DNA of 64,000 bases from Hylemonella gracilis (GTDB lineage: Bacteria; Pseudomonadota; Gammaproteobacteria; Burkholderiales; Burkholderiaceae_C): the NCBI RefSeq assembly GCF_004328645.1, contig NZ_CP031395.1:397501-461500 (forward strand). Direction: 5' to 3'. A model generated the notes under the pieces. The model was given only the letters and a program-made list of their open reading frames with translations. It was not told where the DNA came from and did no database searches. Below, one piece after another: positions 55,498 to 63,158 of the stretch; position 1 is the stretch's first letter; the number at the start of each line of letters is the position of its first letter. The position numbers and the translations under genes were made by a program.

Positions 55498-56475
55498 ATG
55501 ACTTCTGCCCAGACTCTTCGCGTTCGTGTTGCAAAACGACAGGCCAGCGGCCAGGACATCGCCCTCTTCACCCTGGTCAGCACCGACGGCAGCCCGCTGC
55601 CCCTTTTCGAGGCGGGCGCGCACATCGACGTGCACTTGCCCGGTGGCTTGATCCGCCAGTATTCGCTGTGCGGCGATCCCACCGACAGAACGCATTACCG
55701 CATCGGCGTGCTGCGTGACGCCAATTCGCGTGGCGGCTCGGTCGCGGTGCACGAGCATCTGAAGGAAGGCGTGGAACTGAGCATCAGCGCGCCGCGCAAC
55801 CATTTCCCCTTGATCACCGGCGCGGGCGCCGGCAAGGCCTACCTCTTCGGGGGTGGCATCGGCGTGACGCCCATGATCGCCATGGCGCACACCCTGCACA
55901 AGACGGGCATGGACTTCGAGTTCCACTACAGCAGCCGTTCGCCCGCGCACATGGCCTTCAGCGAGGAGCTGGGCGCCACGCCCTACGCCACGCGCATCCA
56001 CCAGCACTTCGATGAAAACGCGCCCACGCCGGCGCAGCAACGCGCGGACGCGGCCGCCATCCTCGGCGCCGCCCCGCCCGGCGCGCACGTCTATGTCTGC
56101 GGCCCCAAGGGCTACATGGACTGGGTGATGGCCACGGCGCGCGAGCAAGGCTTCCCGGCCGAGCGCATCCACTACGAGTTCTTCCAGGTCGAGGTGCAAA
56201 AGGGCGGCGACAGCTTCACCGTCGTGGCCCAGGCCAGCGGCAAGGAAGTGGTGGTGGAAGCGGAAGAAACCATCGCCAACGCCCTGGAGCGCATCGGCAT
56301 CCGCGTGCAGGTGTCCTGCGAACAGGGCATCTGCGGCACCTGCCTGACCAACGTGATCGAGGGCACGCCCGACCACCGCGACGAATACCAGACCGACGAA
56401 GAGAAAGCGGCCAACGAGCAGATCACCATCTGCTGCTCGCGCTCGCTCACGCCGCGCCTGGTGCTGGACCTCTAG
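55498..56475 (+). CDS. iacF: dioxygenase reductase IacF (FNR with C-terminal ferredoxin)
   Basis: 325 residues of the phthalate dioxygenase reductase type. The flavin domain has RQYSLCGDP, the NAD domain has YLFGGGIGVTPMIAMAH and VYVCGPKGYMDW, and the C-terminal plant-type [2Fe-2S] ferredoxin has CEQGICGTCLTNV with the fourth Cys in TICCSRS. It passes electrons from NAD(P)H to the IacC Rieske centre. Confidence 0.9.
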   Translation: MTSAQTLRVRVAKRQASGQDIALFTLVSTDGSPLPLFEAGAHIDVHLPGGLIRQYSLCGDPTDRTHYRIGVLRDANSRGGSVAVHEHLKEGVELSISAPRNHFPLITGAGAGKAYLFGGGIGVTPMIAMAHTLHKTGMDFEFHYSSRSPAHMAFSEELGATPYATRIHQHFDENAPTPAQQRADAAAILGAAPPGAHVYVCGPKGYMDWVMATAREQGFPAERIHYEFFQVEVQKGGDSFTVVAQASGKEVVVEAEETIANALERIGIRVQVSCEQGICGTCLTNVIEGTPDHRDEYQTDEEKAANEQITICCSRSLTPRLVLDL

Positions 56476-56527
56476 ACCCTGGGTCCGGCCCTGGTGGCCG
56501 GACCTTCCCGGACCCGCAGACACCCTC

Positions 56528-57034
56528 ATGAGCACCCCCGTCACCTCGCAAGAATTCCGCGGCGCGCTGGCCCTGCTGACCGGCGCGGTCACGCTGATCA
56601 CCACCGACGGCCCTGCGGGGCGGGCGGGCTTCACAGCCTCCGCGGTCTGCAGCGTGTCGGACGAGCCGCCCACCGTGCTGGTCTGCATGCGCAGCGCGGC
56701 GCCGTCCAACCCCCTGTTCCGGCGCAACGCCGTGCTCTGCGTCAATGTGCTCACGCCCGCGCAACAGCCTCTCGCGGCCGCCTTTGCCGACCCGCAACTC
56801 GGGCAGGCGCAACGCTTCACCCACGGCAGCTGGGACGCGCTGAGTTCCGGCGCGCCCGCGCTGCACGACGCGCTGATCAACCTCGACTGCCGCGTGGTGG
56901 ACACCCACGTCATCGGCACGCACGACGTCTGCATCTGCCGCGTGTTTGGCGTGCGCACCCGTCCCGAGGACGAGGCACTGGCTTATTTCAACCGCGCCTA
57001 CCACCACCTCAGCGCAGATTCCCGGTTGACCTGA
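56528..57034 (+). CDS. iacG: flavin reductase IacG
   Basis: 168 residues, flavin reductase-like FMN-binding split barrel (FRGALALLTGAVTLITT, GFTASAVCSVSDEPPTVLVC, RNAVLCVNVL). It should supply reduced flavin to the monooxygenase IacA. It follows iacF after 52 nt. Confidence 0.88.
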   Translation: MSTPVTSQEFRGALALLTGAVTLITTDGPAGRAGFTASAVCSVSDEPPTVLVCMRSAAPSNPLFRRNAVLCVNVLTPAQQPLAAAFADPQLGQAQRFTHGSWDALSSGAPALHDALINLDCRVVDTHVIGTHDVCICRVFGVRTRPEDEALAYFNRAYHHLSADSRLT

Positions 57035-57067
57035 ACCGCCGAACCGCTGAAACACATTGCACTGCCC

Positions 57068-58351
57068 ATGACACCCGACCTCCACCGGCTTTCCGCCACT
57101 GACCTCGCCCGCGGCCTTCAGAGCCGCAGTCTGAGCGCCGAAGCGGTCGCCCGGGCCTGCCTCGCGCGCGTCGCCGAACGTGACGGCGAACTGCACGCCT
57201 GGGTGCATGTGGATGAAGCACAGGTGCTGGCGCAGGCCCGCGCGCTGGACCAGGGCCCCGTGCGCGGCCTGCTGCACGGCCTGCCCATCGGCGTGAAGGA
57301 CGTGTTCGACACGCACGACATGCCCACGCAGTACGGCTCGCCCATCTACGCCGGACACCGCCCGAGCGCCGATGCCGCGCCCGTGGCCCTGGCGCGCGAA
57401 GCCGGCGCGCTGATGCTGGGCAAGACGGCAACAACCGAGTTCAGCACCTTCCAAGCCAGCCCCACGCGCAACCCGCGCAACCTGAAGCACACGCCGGGCG
57501 GCTCGTCCAGTGGCTCCTGCGCGGCCGTGGGCGACCACATGGTGCCCCTGGCCTTCGGCGCGCAGACGGCGGCCAGCATCATCCGGCCCGCGGCCTACTG
57601 CGGCGTGGTGGGCTACAAGCCCACGCATGGCCTGATCTCGGGCGTGGGCGTCAAGCCGCTCAGCCATACGCTGGACACCATCGGCTGCGTGGCGCGCACG
57701 GTGGACGACGTGGCGCTGTTCGCCGCCGTGCTCAGCGGCGACAAGTCCTTGCTGGACTTGCCTGCCATCCACTCGCCCCTGCGCATCGGCCTGTGCAAGC
57801 CCCACGCGGACAAGCTGCTGCCCGAAACCCATGCTGCCTTCGAACTCGCCGCAAAAAAACTCACTGCTGCAGGCGCGAAAGTGGTGGACGTTCCTCTATC
57901 GCCCGACCACGCGCAACTCACGCAGGCGCACATCGACATCATGGCCTTCGAGACGGCCCGCGCCCTGTCCGACGAACGCCTGCGCCACGGGGACGCGATC
58001 AGCGCAGGGTTGCGCGGCGTGATCGACAAAGGCCTGCAGATGGACCACGCCCACTACGCGGCGCAGCTGCGCTACGTGGAGGAAACCCGCACCACCTTGC
58101 CCGCGCTCTACGCGCGCTGCGACGTGCTGCTGGCCCCCAGCGCCGCCGGCGAGGCGCCGCTGTTCGAAAGCGGCACTGGCGACCCGACCTGGTGCCGCCT
58201 CTGGACGCTGCTCGGCCTGCCCTGCGTGCACCTGCCTTTCACGCAAGGCCCGTTAGGTTTGCCCGTGGGCCTGCAGGCTGTGGGCCCCCTGCACAGCGAC
58301 CGCGCCACGCTGGCCGCATCCGCGTGGATGCTGAAGCAACTCACCGCCTGA
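57068..58351 (+). CDS. iacH: amidase-signature protein IacH
   Basis: 427 residues. The amidase-signature triad is visible: Lys in GVKDVFD, the cis-Ser in GGSSSGS, and the nucleophilic Ser in GAQTAASIIRP (TAAS in place of the usual TGGS). Substrate is unknown; in iac clusters it may hydrolyse amide conjugates or an amide intermediate. It follows iacG after 33 nt. Confidence 0.85.
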   Translation: MTPDLHRLSATDLARGLQSRSLSAEAVARACLARVAERDGELHAWVHVDEAQVLAQARALDQGPVRGLLHGLPIGVKDVFDTHDMPTQYGSPIYAGHRPSADAAPVALAREAGALMLGKTATTEFSTFQASPTRNPRNLKHTPGGSSSGSCAAVGDHMVPLAFGAQTAASIIRPAAYCGVVGYKPTHGLISGVGVKPLSHTLDTIGCVARTVDDVALFAAVLSGDKSLLDLPAIHSPLRIGLCKPHADKLLPETHAAFELAAKKLTAAGAKVVDVPLSPDHAQLTQAHIDIMAFETARALSDERLRHGDAISAGLRGVIDKGLQMDHAHYAAQLRYVEETRTTLPALYARCDVLLAPSAAGEAPLFESGTGDPTWCRLWTLLGLPCVHLPFTQGPLGLPVGLQAVGPLHSDRATLAASAWMLKQLTA

Positions 58352-58368
58352 ATCTGAAGAGCGCCACC

Positions 58369-58938
58369 ATGACCGAAGCCCAACTCACGCAAGCCGTGAA
58401 GGACTTGCAGAAACGTGTCTCCGTGCTGGAAGCCGAGGCCGACGTGCGCCGCCTGCAGGCCCGCTACATGTTCCTCTGCGACACGCCCTGCCCCGAACCC
58501 GTGGCCGACGACGCCGAGCGCATTGAAAAGATTCTGGAGCTGTATGCGGAAGACGCCATCTGGGAAGGCGTGGGCAGCTACTACAACGGGCAGTTCGGCC
58601 GCGCCGAAGGCAAGGCCGCGATCCGCAAGCACTTCCAGAACTTCTGGGGCCAGAAGAAAGACCCGGCCCTGCTGCTCAACGCGCACTACCTGACCAGCGA
58701 ACAGATCCATGTGCACGCGGACGGCCACAACGCCGACGGGCAATGGATCCACATGCAACCCTGGCTGTTTTCCGACGGCAAATCCCTGCTGCGCTCCAGC
58801 CGGCTGAACAACCTGTTCAAGACGGTGGATGGGGTCTGGAAGATTGCACGCACGCGGACGGAAAACGTGTTCGTCACGCCATTGCCGAAGAACTTTGCCG
58901 AGGCGTTTCCGAGTCAGTCGGTGTTGATGCGGCCCTGA
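58369..58938 (+). CDS. iacI: SnoaL-like protein IacI
   Basis: 189 residues: an N-terminal helix with coiled-coil character (LQKRVSVLEAEADVRRLQARYMF), then a SnoaL/NTF2-like alpha-beta barrel (YAEDAIWEGVGSYYNGQFGRAEGKAAI). Members often act as isomerases or hydratases. ATG 58369 lies 17 nt after iacH. Last gene of the operon; a GCCTAAC sequence and a hairpin follow at once. Confidence 0.8.
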   Translation: MTEAQLTQAVKDLQKRVSVLEAEADVRRLQARYMFLCDTPCPEPVADDAERIEKILELYAEDAIWEGVGSYYNGQFGRAEGKAAIRKHFQNFWGQKKDPALLLNAHYLTSEQIHVHADGHNADGQWIHMQPWLFSDGKSLLRSSRLNNLFKTVDGVWKIARTRTENVFVTPLPKNFAEAFPSQSVLMRP

Positions 58939-58945
58939 GCCTAAC
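58939..58945 (-). other. GTTAGGC core, possible outermost cassette boundary
   Basis: Minus strand GTTAGGC is a perfect integron R' core (GTTRRRY), one nt from the iacI stop codon. A 7-mer can occur by chance; I note it because it marks the exact point where composition and gene type change. Confidence 0.35.
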
Positions 58946-58953
58946 CACCAAAC

Positions 58954-58975
58954 AAAGCCGCACTACGGCGGCTTT
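58954..58975. terminator. hairpin at the iac / cassette-array junction
   Basis: AAAGCCGC / GCGGCTTT with a 6-nt loop, 15 nt after iacI. The symmetric A- and T-flanks allow termination in both directions. In the leftward direction it lies just before GTTAGGC (58945-58939), so it could also be part of a decayed attC. Confidence 0.6.
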
Positions 58976-59021
58976 CGCTGCCGATTTCAGGTCTGAACCA
59001 GAAGATAGTCGATGCGTGCTT

Positions 59022-59067
59022 TCGACCCATAGCGGTCGATCACTCAGATGGAAAGCGGCCACTCAAC
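59022..59067 (-). repeat. cassette-junction repeat 1
   Basis: Reads GTTGAGTGGCCGCTTTC, a spacer, then GACCGCTATGGGTCGAAAGC on the minus strand. Its first seven bases are the R' core of the attC-like site at 59061-59146. GCTTTC and GAAAGC can pair. Confidence 0.7.
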
Positions 59068-59146
59068 GGTTGAGTCTTGCGGCGCGCACGCTGCGCCATG
59101 TGCTTGGCACTTTATCGTCCACGCGTCCGCCCCAACGATGTTAAGC
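59061..59146 (-). repeat. attC-like recombination site
   Basis: 86 nt. On the minus strand it starts GCTTAAC (R'', matches RYYYAAC), which contains the TAA stop of the upstream gene, and ends GTTGAGT (R', matches GTTRRRY). The internal arms GTTG..GCGG..GCG and CGC..GCCG..CAAC are complementary, as L''/L' should be. Stop codon inside R'' is usual for cassettes. Confidence 0.62.
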
Positions 59147-59563
59147 ACGGCTCCGGATACCTACGCGAAATTGCGCAATGTAGTACTCGAGCGGCCGAGC
59201 TGTACCAGTGACGTAGAGGCCCCCGTCAATCTTATCGACAATGAGTGGTGCATTGCCCACCAGCGTATAAGAAAAGTCACCCGTCTCTATGAACGCTTTG
59301 GTGTTGTAGCGATACACCCAACCAAAGTCGTAATCCGAAACGCTCGTCACAGTGAGCTGGTGCTTCGGCTTTCTGTCGTTTCCAGGAAGCGCAGAACCAA
59401 ACGAACTCATCTCGTCCTCGGCGCGTGCGAGGTATGAGGCAACAAGGTGATCGGCTTGCTCGCGTGACAACATTGCGGCTGCGTCGGCTTCTTGATGACT
59501 GTGCTCTTTGCGAGCCCGCTCGTCTTCCTCCCAAGTCTCAGCCAACGCTTCCTCCGATTTCAT
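59141..59563 (-). CDS. YrhB/Imm35-like protein
   Basis: 140 residues. A charged helical N-terminus (about 1-60) precedes a domain with DYDFGWVYRYNTKAF, LVGNAPLIVDKIDGGLYVTGTARPLEYYI. That pattern (aromatic GW, GNAP, DxxxG, TGTA) is the YrhB/Imm35 fold found among toxin-immunity proteins. The stop codon lies inside an attC-like R'' core. No toxin gene is adjacent. The likeness is from memory of the family pattern. Confidence 0.65.
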   Translation of the reverse strand: MKSEEALAETWEEDERARKEHSHQEADAAAMLSREQADHLVASYLARAEDEMSSFGSALPGNDRKPKHQLTVTSVSDYDFGWVYRYNTKAFIETGDFSYTLVGNAPLIVDKIDGGLYVTGTARPLEYYIAQFRVGIRSRA

Positions 59564-59620
59564 TTAACTTTGCCGCCCGTCCGATTTTGGCCAAGTCCAG
59601 CATGGTTCCGTCTTCTTTTC

Positions 59621-59666
59621 TCGACCCATATGAGTCTCTCAGTGGCACGGAAAGCAGACGCTCAAC
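59621..59666 (-). repeat. cassette-junction repeat 2
   Basis: Minus strand: GTTGAGCGTCTGCTTTC, spacer, then ATATGGGTCGAG. The first seven bases match GTTRRRY. CGTCTGCTT is complementary to AAGCAGACG about 16 nt before it, so the junction can fold. Confidence 0.68.
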
Positions 59667-59708
59667 TTTGATGGCACGTCTGCTTGAGTGACAGGTTTGG
59701 CGCAGTAC

Positions 59709-60071
59709 TCATACGCGATCCGATTTTTGCAGTGCGTTGCGGAGCTTGCGCTCGAGCTCTGGCGAAATACCATGCCAAGAAGTTTGCTGTGTGAAATGGA
59801 GCTGCTCGCCAAGCTCCCCAACGACTGTGGCTGCGATGTGTTGCAGTAACTCCTCTGGTTCCCAGCGCTTTGGCTCATACGCACAGAAGGCATGATGTTC
59901 TGGATTCCAGCGCAAACCGTTTGCTGCTCTGTAGATGTACTCGTACATTTCATGGCTCTCGGTTTTGGGAATGACGAGCAACCCGAGATTCGTGTCAAGC
60001 ACTACCTTAGCAATCGGACGAAGCGTCATTTGACTGTGTAAATTTTTCCATATGAGACCCTCGGAAGGCAT
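59709..60071 (-). CDS. hypothetical cassette protein
   Basis: About 120 residues if it starts at ATG 60071; another Met at 60029 is possible. The open frame extends to 60182, but that part translates the junction repeat and is unlikely to be coding. The core reads VVLDTNLGLLVIP, then an aromatic, charged middle (NGLRWNPEHHAF) and ELERKLRNALQKSD. I do not recognise a family. No signal peptide or membrane segment. Confidence 0.6.
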   Translation of the reverse strand: MPSEGLIWKNLHSQMTLRPIAKVVLDTNLGLLVIPKTESHEMYEYIYRAANGLRWNPEHHAFCAYEPKRWEPEELLQHIAATVVGELGEQLHFTQQTSWHGISPELERKLRNALQKSDRV

Positions 60072-60115
60072 AAACCGGAAAATTCTCTCTCGAAGGAATA
60101 GTTGAGTATCAGCAA

Positions 60116-60161
60116 GGGACCCGTTGCAGACGGTCACAGATTTTCGAAGCAGACATTCAGC
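60116..60161 (-). repeat. cassette-junction repeat 3
   Basis: Minus strand: GCTGAATGTCTGCTTCG, spacer, TGACCGTCTGCAACGGGTC. The core differs from GTTRRRY at one base (GCTGAAT). Confidence 0.65.
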
Positions 60162-60205
60162 ATTAAGAATATTCGGTACCAATAGTCATCCGCTTGACCA
60201 ACGGG

Positions 60206-60727
60206 TTACGCCTCGTGGAGCGCACGCTCCGCTAGTTCCTGTGCTTTGGCAACAGATATACCTTGCACTTGGTCGATGACCAATGGGTCATCCTCTGGCT
60301 CGCCTCGGTGTAGAACAACTAGCGGTCTAGAGCGAGCACCTTGGATAACCACATCAGCGGGCCTTGGGTGTGCGTATGGGTAGAACCTAATCGTGTTGCA
60401 GACCCAGCCAAACAGGCTTTCACCAATGACTGGTTCGTTGTAGGTATCCTTGTAGCGATTGAAGCTCTTCTCGCTGAGGGACACCCATACTCCCCACAAG
60501 AATGGTTGCTCGACTCCGAGTATCGATATTTCGAGAACCGCTCGAATAAACCTGTCGGTTCCTTCAGAGTGCGTGATGGTGCAGAAGTCTTCCGAAAGTA
60601 CCGCCATTTGCGATTTTTGGTCTTCCGAAAGACTGGTGTACTGATCTGGAGCCTTGAAGCCGAAGCTCGGCGAGCCCTCGTGGATCTCATCGCAACAACT
60701 GCACTTGAAAGCGAATATCGCCGCCAT
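60206..60727 (-). CDS. DUF2199 domain protein
   Basis: 173 residues. It matches the DUF2199 pattern throughout: a zinc-like CSCCDEIHEGSPSFGF at the start, ISILGVEQPFLWGVWVSLS in the middle, and LVIDQVQGISVAKAQELAERAL at the end. Function is unknown. The stop TAA falls in GCGTAAC, a near-match to an attC R'' core, followed by GTTGGTCAAGCGG as in many L'' arms. Start ATG 60727 has a weak TAAGG upstream. Confidence 0.82.
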   Translation of the reverse strand: MAAIFAFKCSCCDEIHEGSPSFGFKAPDQYTSLSEDQKSQMAVLSEDFCTITHSEGTDRFIRAVLEISILGVEQPFLWGVWVSLSEKSFNRYKDTYNEPVIGESLFGWVCNTIRFYPYAHPRPADVVIQGARSRPLVVLHRGEPEDDPLVIDQVQGISVAKAQELAERALHEA

Positions 60728-60798
60728 GTCGGGGTATTAGGCCTTACTTGATATGGACGGGAAGACTATCAGATTCGGCTCAATGCGGTATTCGGATG

Positions 60799-60844
60799 AC
60801 GACCCATTACGGACGCCGACCAAACTGGAAAGCGGTCGTTCAAA
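60799..60844 (-). repeat. cassette-junction repeat 4
   Basis: Minus strand: TTTGAACGACCGCTTTC, spacer, GGCGTCCGTAATGGGTCG. Core TTTGAAC differs from GTTRRRY at the first base. Confidence 0.65.
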
Positions 60845-60897
60845 GTCGAATGTAAGTGGCGTCGGTGTTGCGCTTGGCCCGTCGAACAGAAGATAGA

Positions 60898-61515
60898 TCA
60901 CTCGCGAGGCTTCCGCTGCCATGTACGAGTTTGCCGAGCCTCACTCTCGCCAACGGAGAAGCGAAACTCAACTTCATTGATCCACCCTTGGGCTCGGTCC
61001 AGATCTTCGATTCGGGAAATTTCAGGTAGCGGGCTTTGCGCTGGGTTTGTGAAGTCATAGAAGACCAACTCATAAGGACAAGCCCAATAGCAACCCTCAA
61101 CAGCGATCGTGTCTCCGGTAGGTGAGGGATACGCGGTAGCCCAGCAGAAGCCCTGTCCCTTGTACGCCTCCGGCGGGAAGGTCGTTGCGTTGACTTCCGC
61201 GTCTAGATCGATGACGTTGTAGCCTTGATAGTCCTCGCCGCAGAGCAGGTACTCCTTGTCTTTGCGTTGCACCCAGGCAAACCAAAAGACACCGTAATTC
61301 CTTTTTACATCAGCTACTACCGCCGACGTTGCGTTGCGGAGCACAAGCCCACGCGTGTAGTTCCAGGAATTCTGGCCCGTGGTGTACTCCGTGATTTGCA
61401 ACGAGTACCGACCGGATGGTGACTGATGAACCTTGGTATTTTCATCGAGGGCATGCATTGCTGCGAACCGAGCATCGGTCTCAGCGCGCCGCTCTTGGTA
61501 TTTCAGGTCGGGCAT
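60898..61515 (-). CDS. hypothetical cassette protein with beta-rich pattern
   Basis: 205 residues. SPSGRYSLQITEYTTGQNSW, KEYLLCGEDYQGYNVIDL, AYPSPTGDTIAVEGCYWACPYELVFYDF suggest blades of a beta-propeller or similar fold with several Cys. I do not recognise a named family. The ATG at 61515 lies only 2 nt after GTTAAAC (61524-61518), the R' end of an attC-like site, a spacing typical of integron cassette genes. No normal ribosome-binding site fits in between. Confidence 0.7.
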   Translation of the reverse strand: MPDLKYQERRAETDARFAAMHALDENTKVHQSPSGRYSLQITEYTTGQNSWNYTRGLVLRNATSAVVADVKRNYGVFWFAWVQRKDKEYLLCGEDYQGYNVIDLDAEVNATTFPPEAYKGQGFCWATAYPSPTGDTIAVEGCYWACPYELVFYDFTNPAQSPLPEISRIEDLDRAQGWINEVEFRFSVGESEARQTRTWQRKPRE

Positions 61516-61517
61516 TG

Positions 61518-61588
61518 GTTTAACGTTGGATTTAAGCTGCGAGTGCTGTGCCAGTGAGAGTCGGCTCGAGCGATGGAGTGGGTTGCAT
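61518..61588 (-). repeat. attC-like recombination site (best preserved R')
   Basis: 71 nt. On the minus strand it begins ATGCAAC (one mismatch to RYYYAAC), contains CGAGCCGACTCTCACTGGCAC and GCTTAAATCCAAC, and ends GTTAAAC (perfect GTTRRRY). In frame it reads PSLEPTLTGTAL, a peptide I associate with translated cassette-junction sites in environmental genomes. Confidence 0.6.
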
Positions 61589-61692
61589 TTTTAAAGGGTA
61601 GATATCGAGTTGCATCTCAACTCCTGCACTTGCCAGTCGCATCATGAGTTCTGACGCGAATACCTGAATCAACTTATGTTTACTAGTCACTC
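61589..61692 (-). other. minimal cassette body without a convincing gene
   Basis: About 100 nt between junction repeat 5 and the attC-like site at 61518-61588. A 60-codon frame crosses it, but both its ends are translated repeat, leaving only about 30 own residues. It may be a truncated gene or a non-coding cassette. Confidence 0.45.
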
Positions 61693-61738
61693 TCGACCCG
61701 TTGCGGACGGTCACTGGTTAGCGAAGCTGACATTCAAT
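61693..61738 (-). repeat. cassette-junction repeat 5
   Basis: Minus strand: ATTGAATGTCAGCTTCG, spacer, TGACCGTCCGCAACGGGTCG. Core ATTGAAT differs from GTTRRRY at the first base. Confidence 0.66.
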
Positions 61739-61774
61739 GCTGAAAGTACTTGGAGCCAACAGGCTTCTGCTTGG

Positions 61775-62137
61775 TCAGTCGGGACTAGGGAAACGGCGCT
61801 CATATGCAGCTATGTGCTCAGGAAAGAGAAGTTCGTAGCTGGGATATGAGATGCCGAGGATTGAGATCTCCAGGCCCTCTGGACCTAGCTCCGCAGAGCA
61901 GTCAGCGATTTGAACACCGCCGCTGGCTTGGAGAACGTAACCACTGGCCTCCCGAATTGAGAGTCGGAGGTCCTCTAGAAGTGGTCCTCCGGCTGCTGCC
62001 ACCACGACTGGTTGGATGGCTGCGTAGCCTGGTGCCGGTAGAAACCGCCCAAATGCAACGCCCATAGGCGCGTCGCCTAACTCAAGCTCTGACCATCCTA
62101 CAAGCGAAGAATCGCTGTATATCTCGAAACGTGGCAT
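61775..62137 (-). CDS. hypothetical cassette protein
   Basis: 120 residues. MPRFEIYSDSSLVGWSELELGD at the start and VAFGRFLPAPGYAAIQP suggest a small beta-rich domain; it ends YERRFPSPD. I do not recognise a named family. ATG 62137 lies about 30 nt from junction repeat 6. No signal peptide. Confidence 0.65.
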   Translation of the reverse strand: MPRFEIYSDSSLVGWSELELGDAPMGVAFGRFLPAPGYAAIQPVVVAAAGGPLLEDLRLSIREASGYVLQASGGVQIADCSAELGPEGLEISILGISYPSYELLFPEHIAAYERRFPSPD

Positions 62138-62165
62138 AAGAATTACCTGGATTTGCTTGTCACTT

Positions 62166-62216
62166 TCGACCCATTGCGGTCGGTCGTGGCATTAGAAAAA
62201 CAGTCGCGCAACATTC
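62166..62216 (-). repeat. cassette-junction repeat 6
   Basis: Minus strand: TCGAATGTTGCGCGACTG, spacer, CGACCGACCGCAATGGGTCG. Upstream GTTGGAT (62235-62229) matches GTTRRRY, so the core and repeat are slightly separated here. Confidence 0.6.
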
Positions 62217-62276
62217 GATATAAGCAGCATCCAACAGAAAACTCTGCCAGCTTTTGGATGCCGGTTGATTGAAGGA

Positions 62277-63041
62277 CTAGACGCGATACGTTGGAGATGG
62301 TGCAGGCATCTCAAAATAGAAGGGCAGCGACAAGCTGAGATAACTTGGCGGGGTTGGCACATCTACGGTGTCCAAAAGGGCCTGCAGTCGAGCATCCCCC
62401 AAGCTCCGCGCGAGGATCTCAATGATGAGCCACTGACCGAAGTCGCTTGCATCCCCGACGACCTTAGACAACTCCTCAAACACGGCGTGCGCTGCCTTCT
62501 CTGGATTGGTGGGGGCGATCTTTTCGTACAGCGAAAAATTCATCAGTAGTTCGGCAAATTGATATAGCGAGTTGCCTACACTCGGATGCATGTAGATGGA
62601 TAGCTCCTCACCTGGCAATTCAGTGGGCATCTCAGCGCCCGCGTGCTCGAGAGAGAAGTGAAAGGCCATTGTGTTGCGAATCGTGTTCGTAAGACTCTTC
62701 TTCCCGAAGTGCTGCTTGAGCGAAGCCAACGACTTGCATGCCGATTCGGGCAGGATACCTTCATACCGAGACGATAACGGCGACTTGAGATACCCCTTCT
62801 GAACGAGCGCCCAGAATTCGCTCAACTTTCCGAAGAGTGTTCGAGCAAGGATCATTGCCTGTGCGAGTTCGGCTTGGACAACCCAAGTTGGGCCAGACGA
62901 GATGTGAGAGGAAATCGCTACGAGCTTGTTGAGAACGGTGATCTCGTTGATGGCGAATGCTAATGCAATTAGCAGTGGGCGCTCATCGTCTGGGATTGTT
63001 CGAAGATCACTAATACTAAATCGAATGCGATGTAGCTTCAT
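62277..63041 (-). CDS. hypothetical cassette protein, helical
   Basis: 254 residues, mostly helical (LIALAFAINEITVLNKLVAI, ELAQAMILARTLFGKLSEFW, FAELLMNFSLYEKI). ATG 63041 is preferred to a TTG five codons upstream. No family is recognised; there is no membrane segment or clear catalytic motif. It is the longest gene of the array. The stop is followed by AATCAACCGG and later GTTGGAT, a possible shortened attC. Confidence 0.68.
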   Translation of the reverse strand: MKLHRIRFSISDLRTIPDDERPLLIALAFAINEITVLNKLVAISSHISSGPTWVVQAELAQAMILARTLFGKLSEFWALVQKGYLKSPLSSRYEGILPESACKSLASLKQHFGKKSLTNTIRNTMAFHFSLEHAGAEMPTELPGEELSIYMHPSVGNSLYQFAELLMNFSLYEKIAPTNPEKAAHAVFEELSKVVGDASDFGQWLIIEILARSLGDARLQALLDTVDVPTPPSYLSLSLPFYFEMPAPSPTYRV

Positions 63042-63158
63042 GGCTTCTAACTTCAAATTTGACCGGTGCGATACCGCGGGGCATTTTTGGTCAACGACAT
63101 GTTAGATATCGCTTCAATCACGTCTTTGACGTTGAATCGCCGCAGTCTTGCTAGTCAC

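Noticed and set aside
60072..60182. N-terminal extension of the hypothetical gene at 59709-60071
   Set aside because: It translates junction repeat 3 and adjoining sequence, so it is unlikely to be part of the protein.
60341..60751. 136-codon rightward frame opposite the DUF2199 gene
   Set aside because: The opposite strand matches DUF2199 along its whole length; this is its shadow.
61532..61714. 60-codon leftward frame ending PSLEPTLTGTAL
   Set aside because: Its start translates a junction repeat and its end the attC-like site; only about 30 residues are its own.
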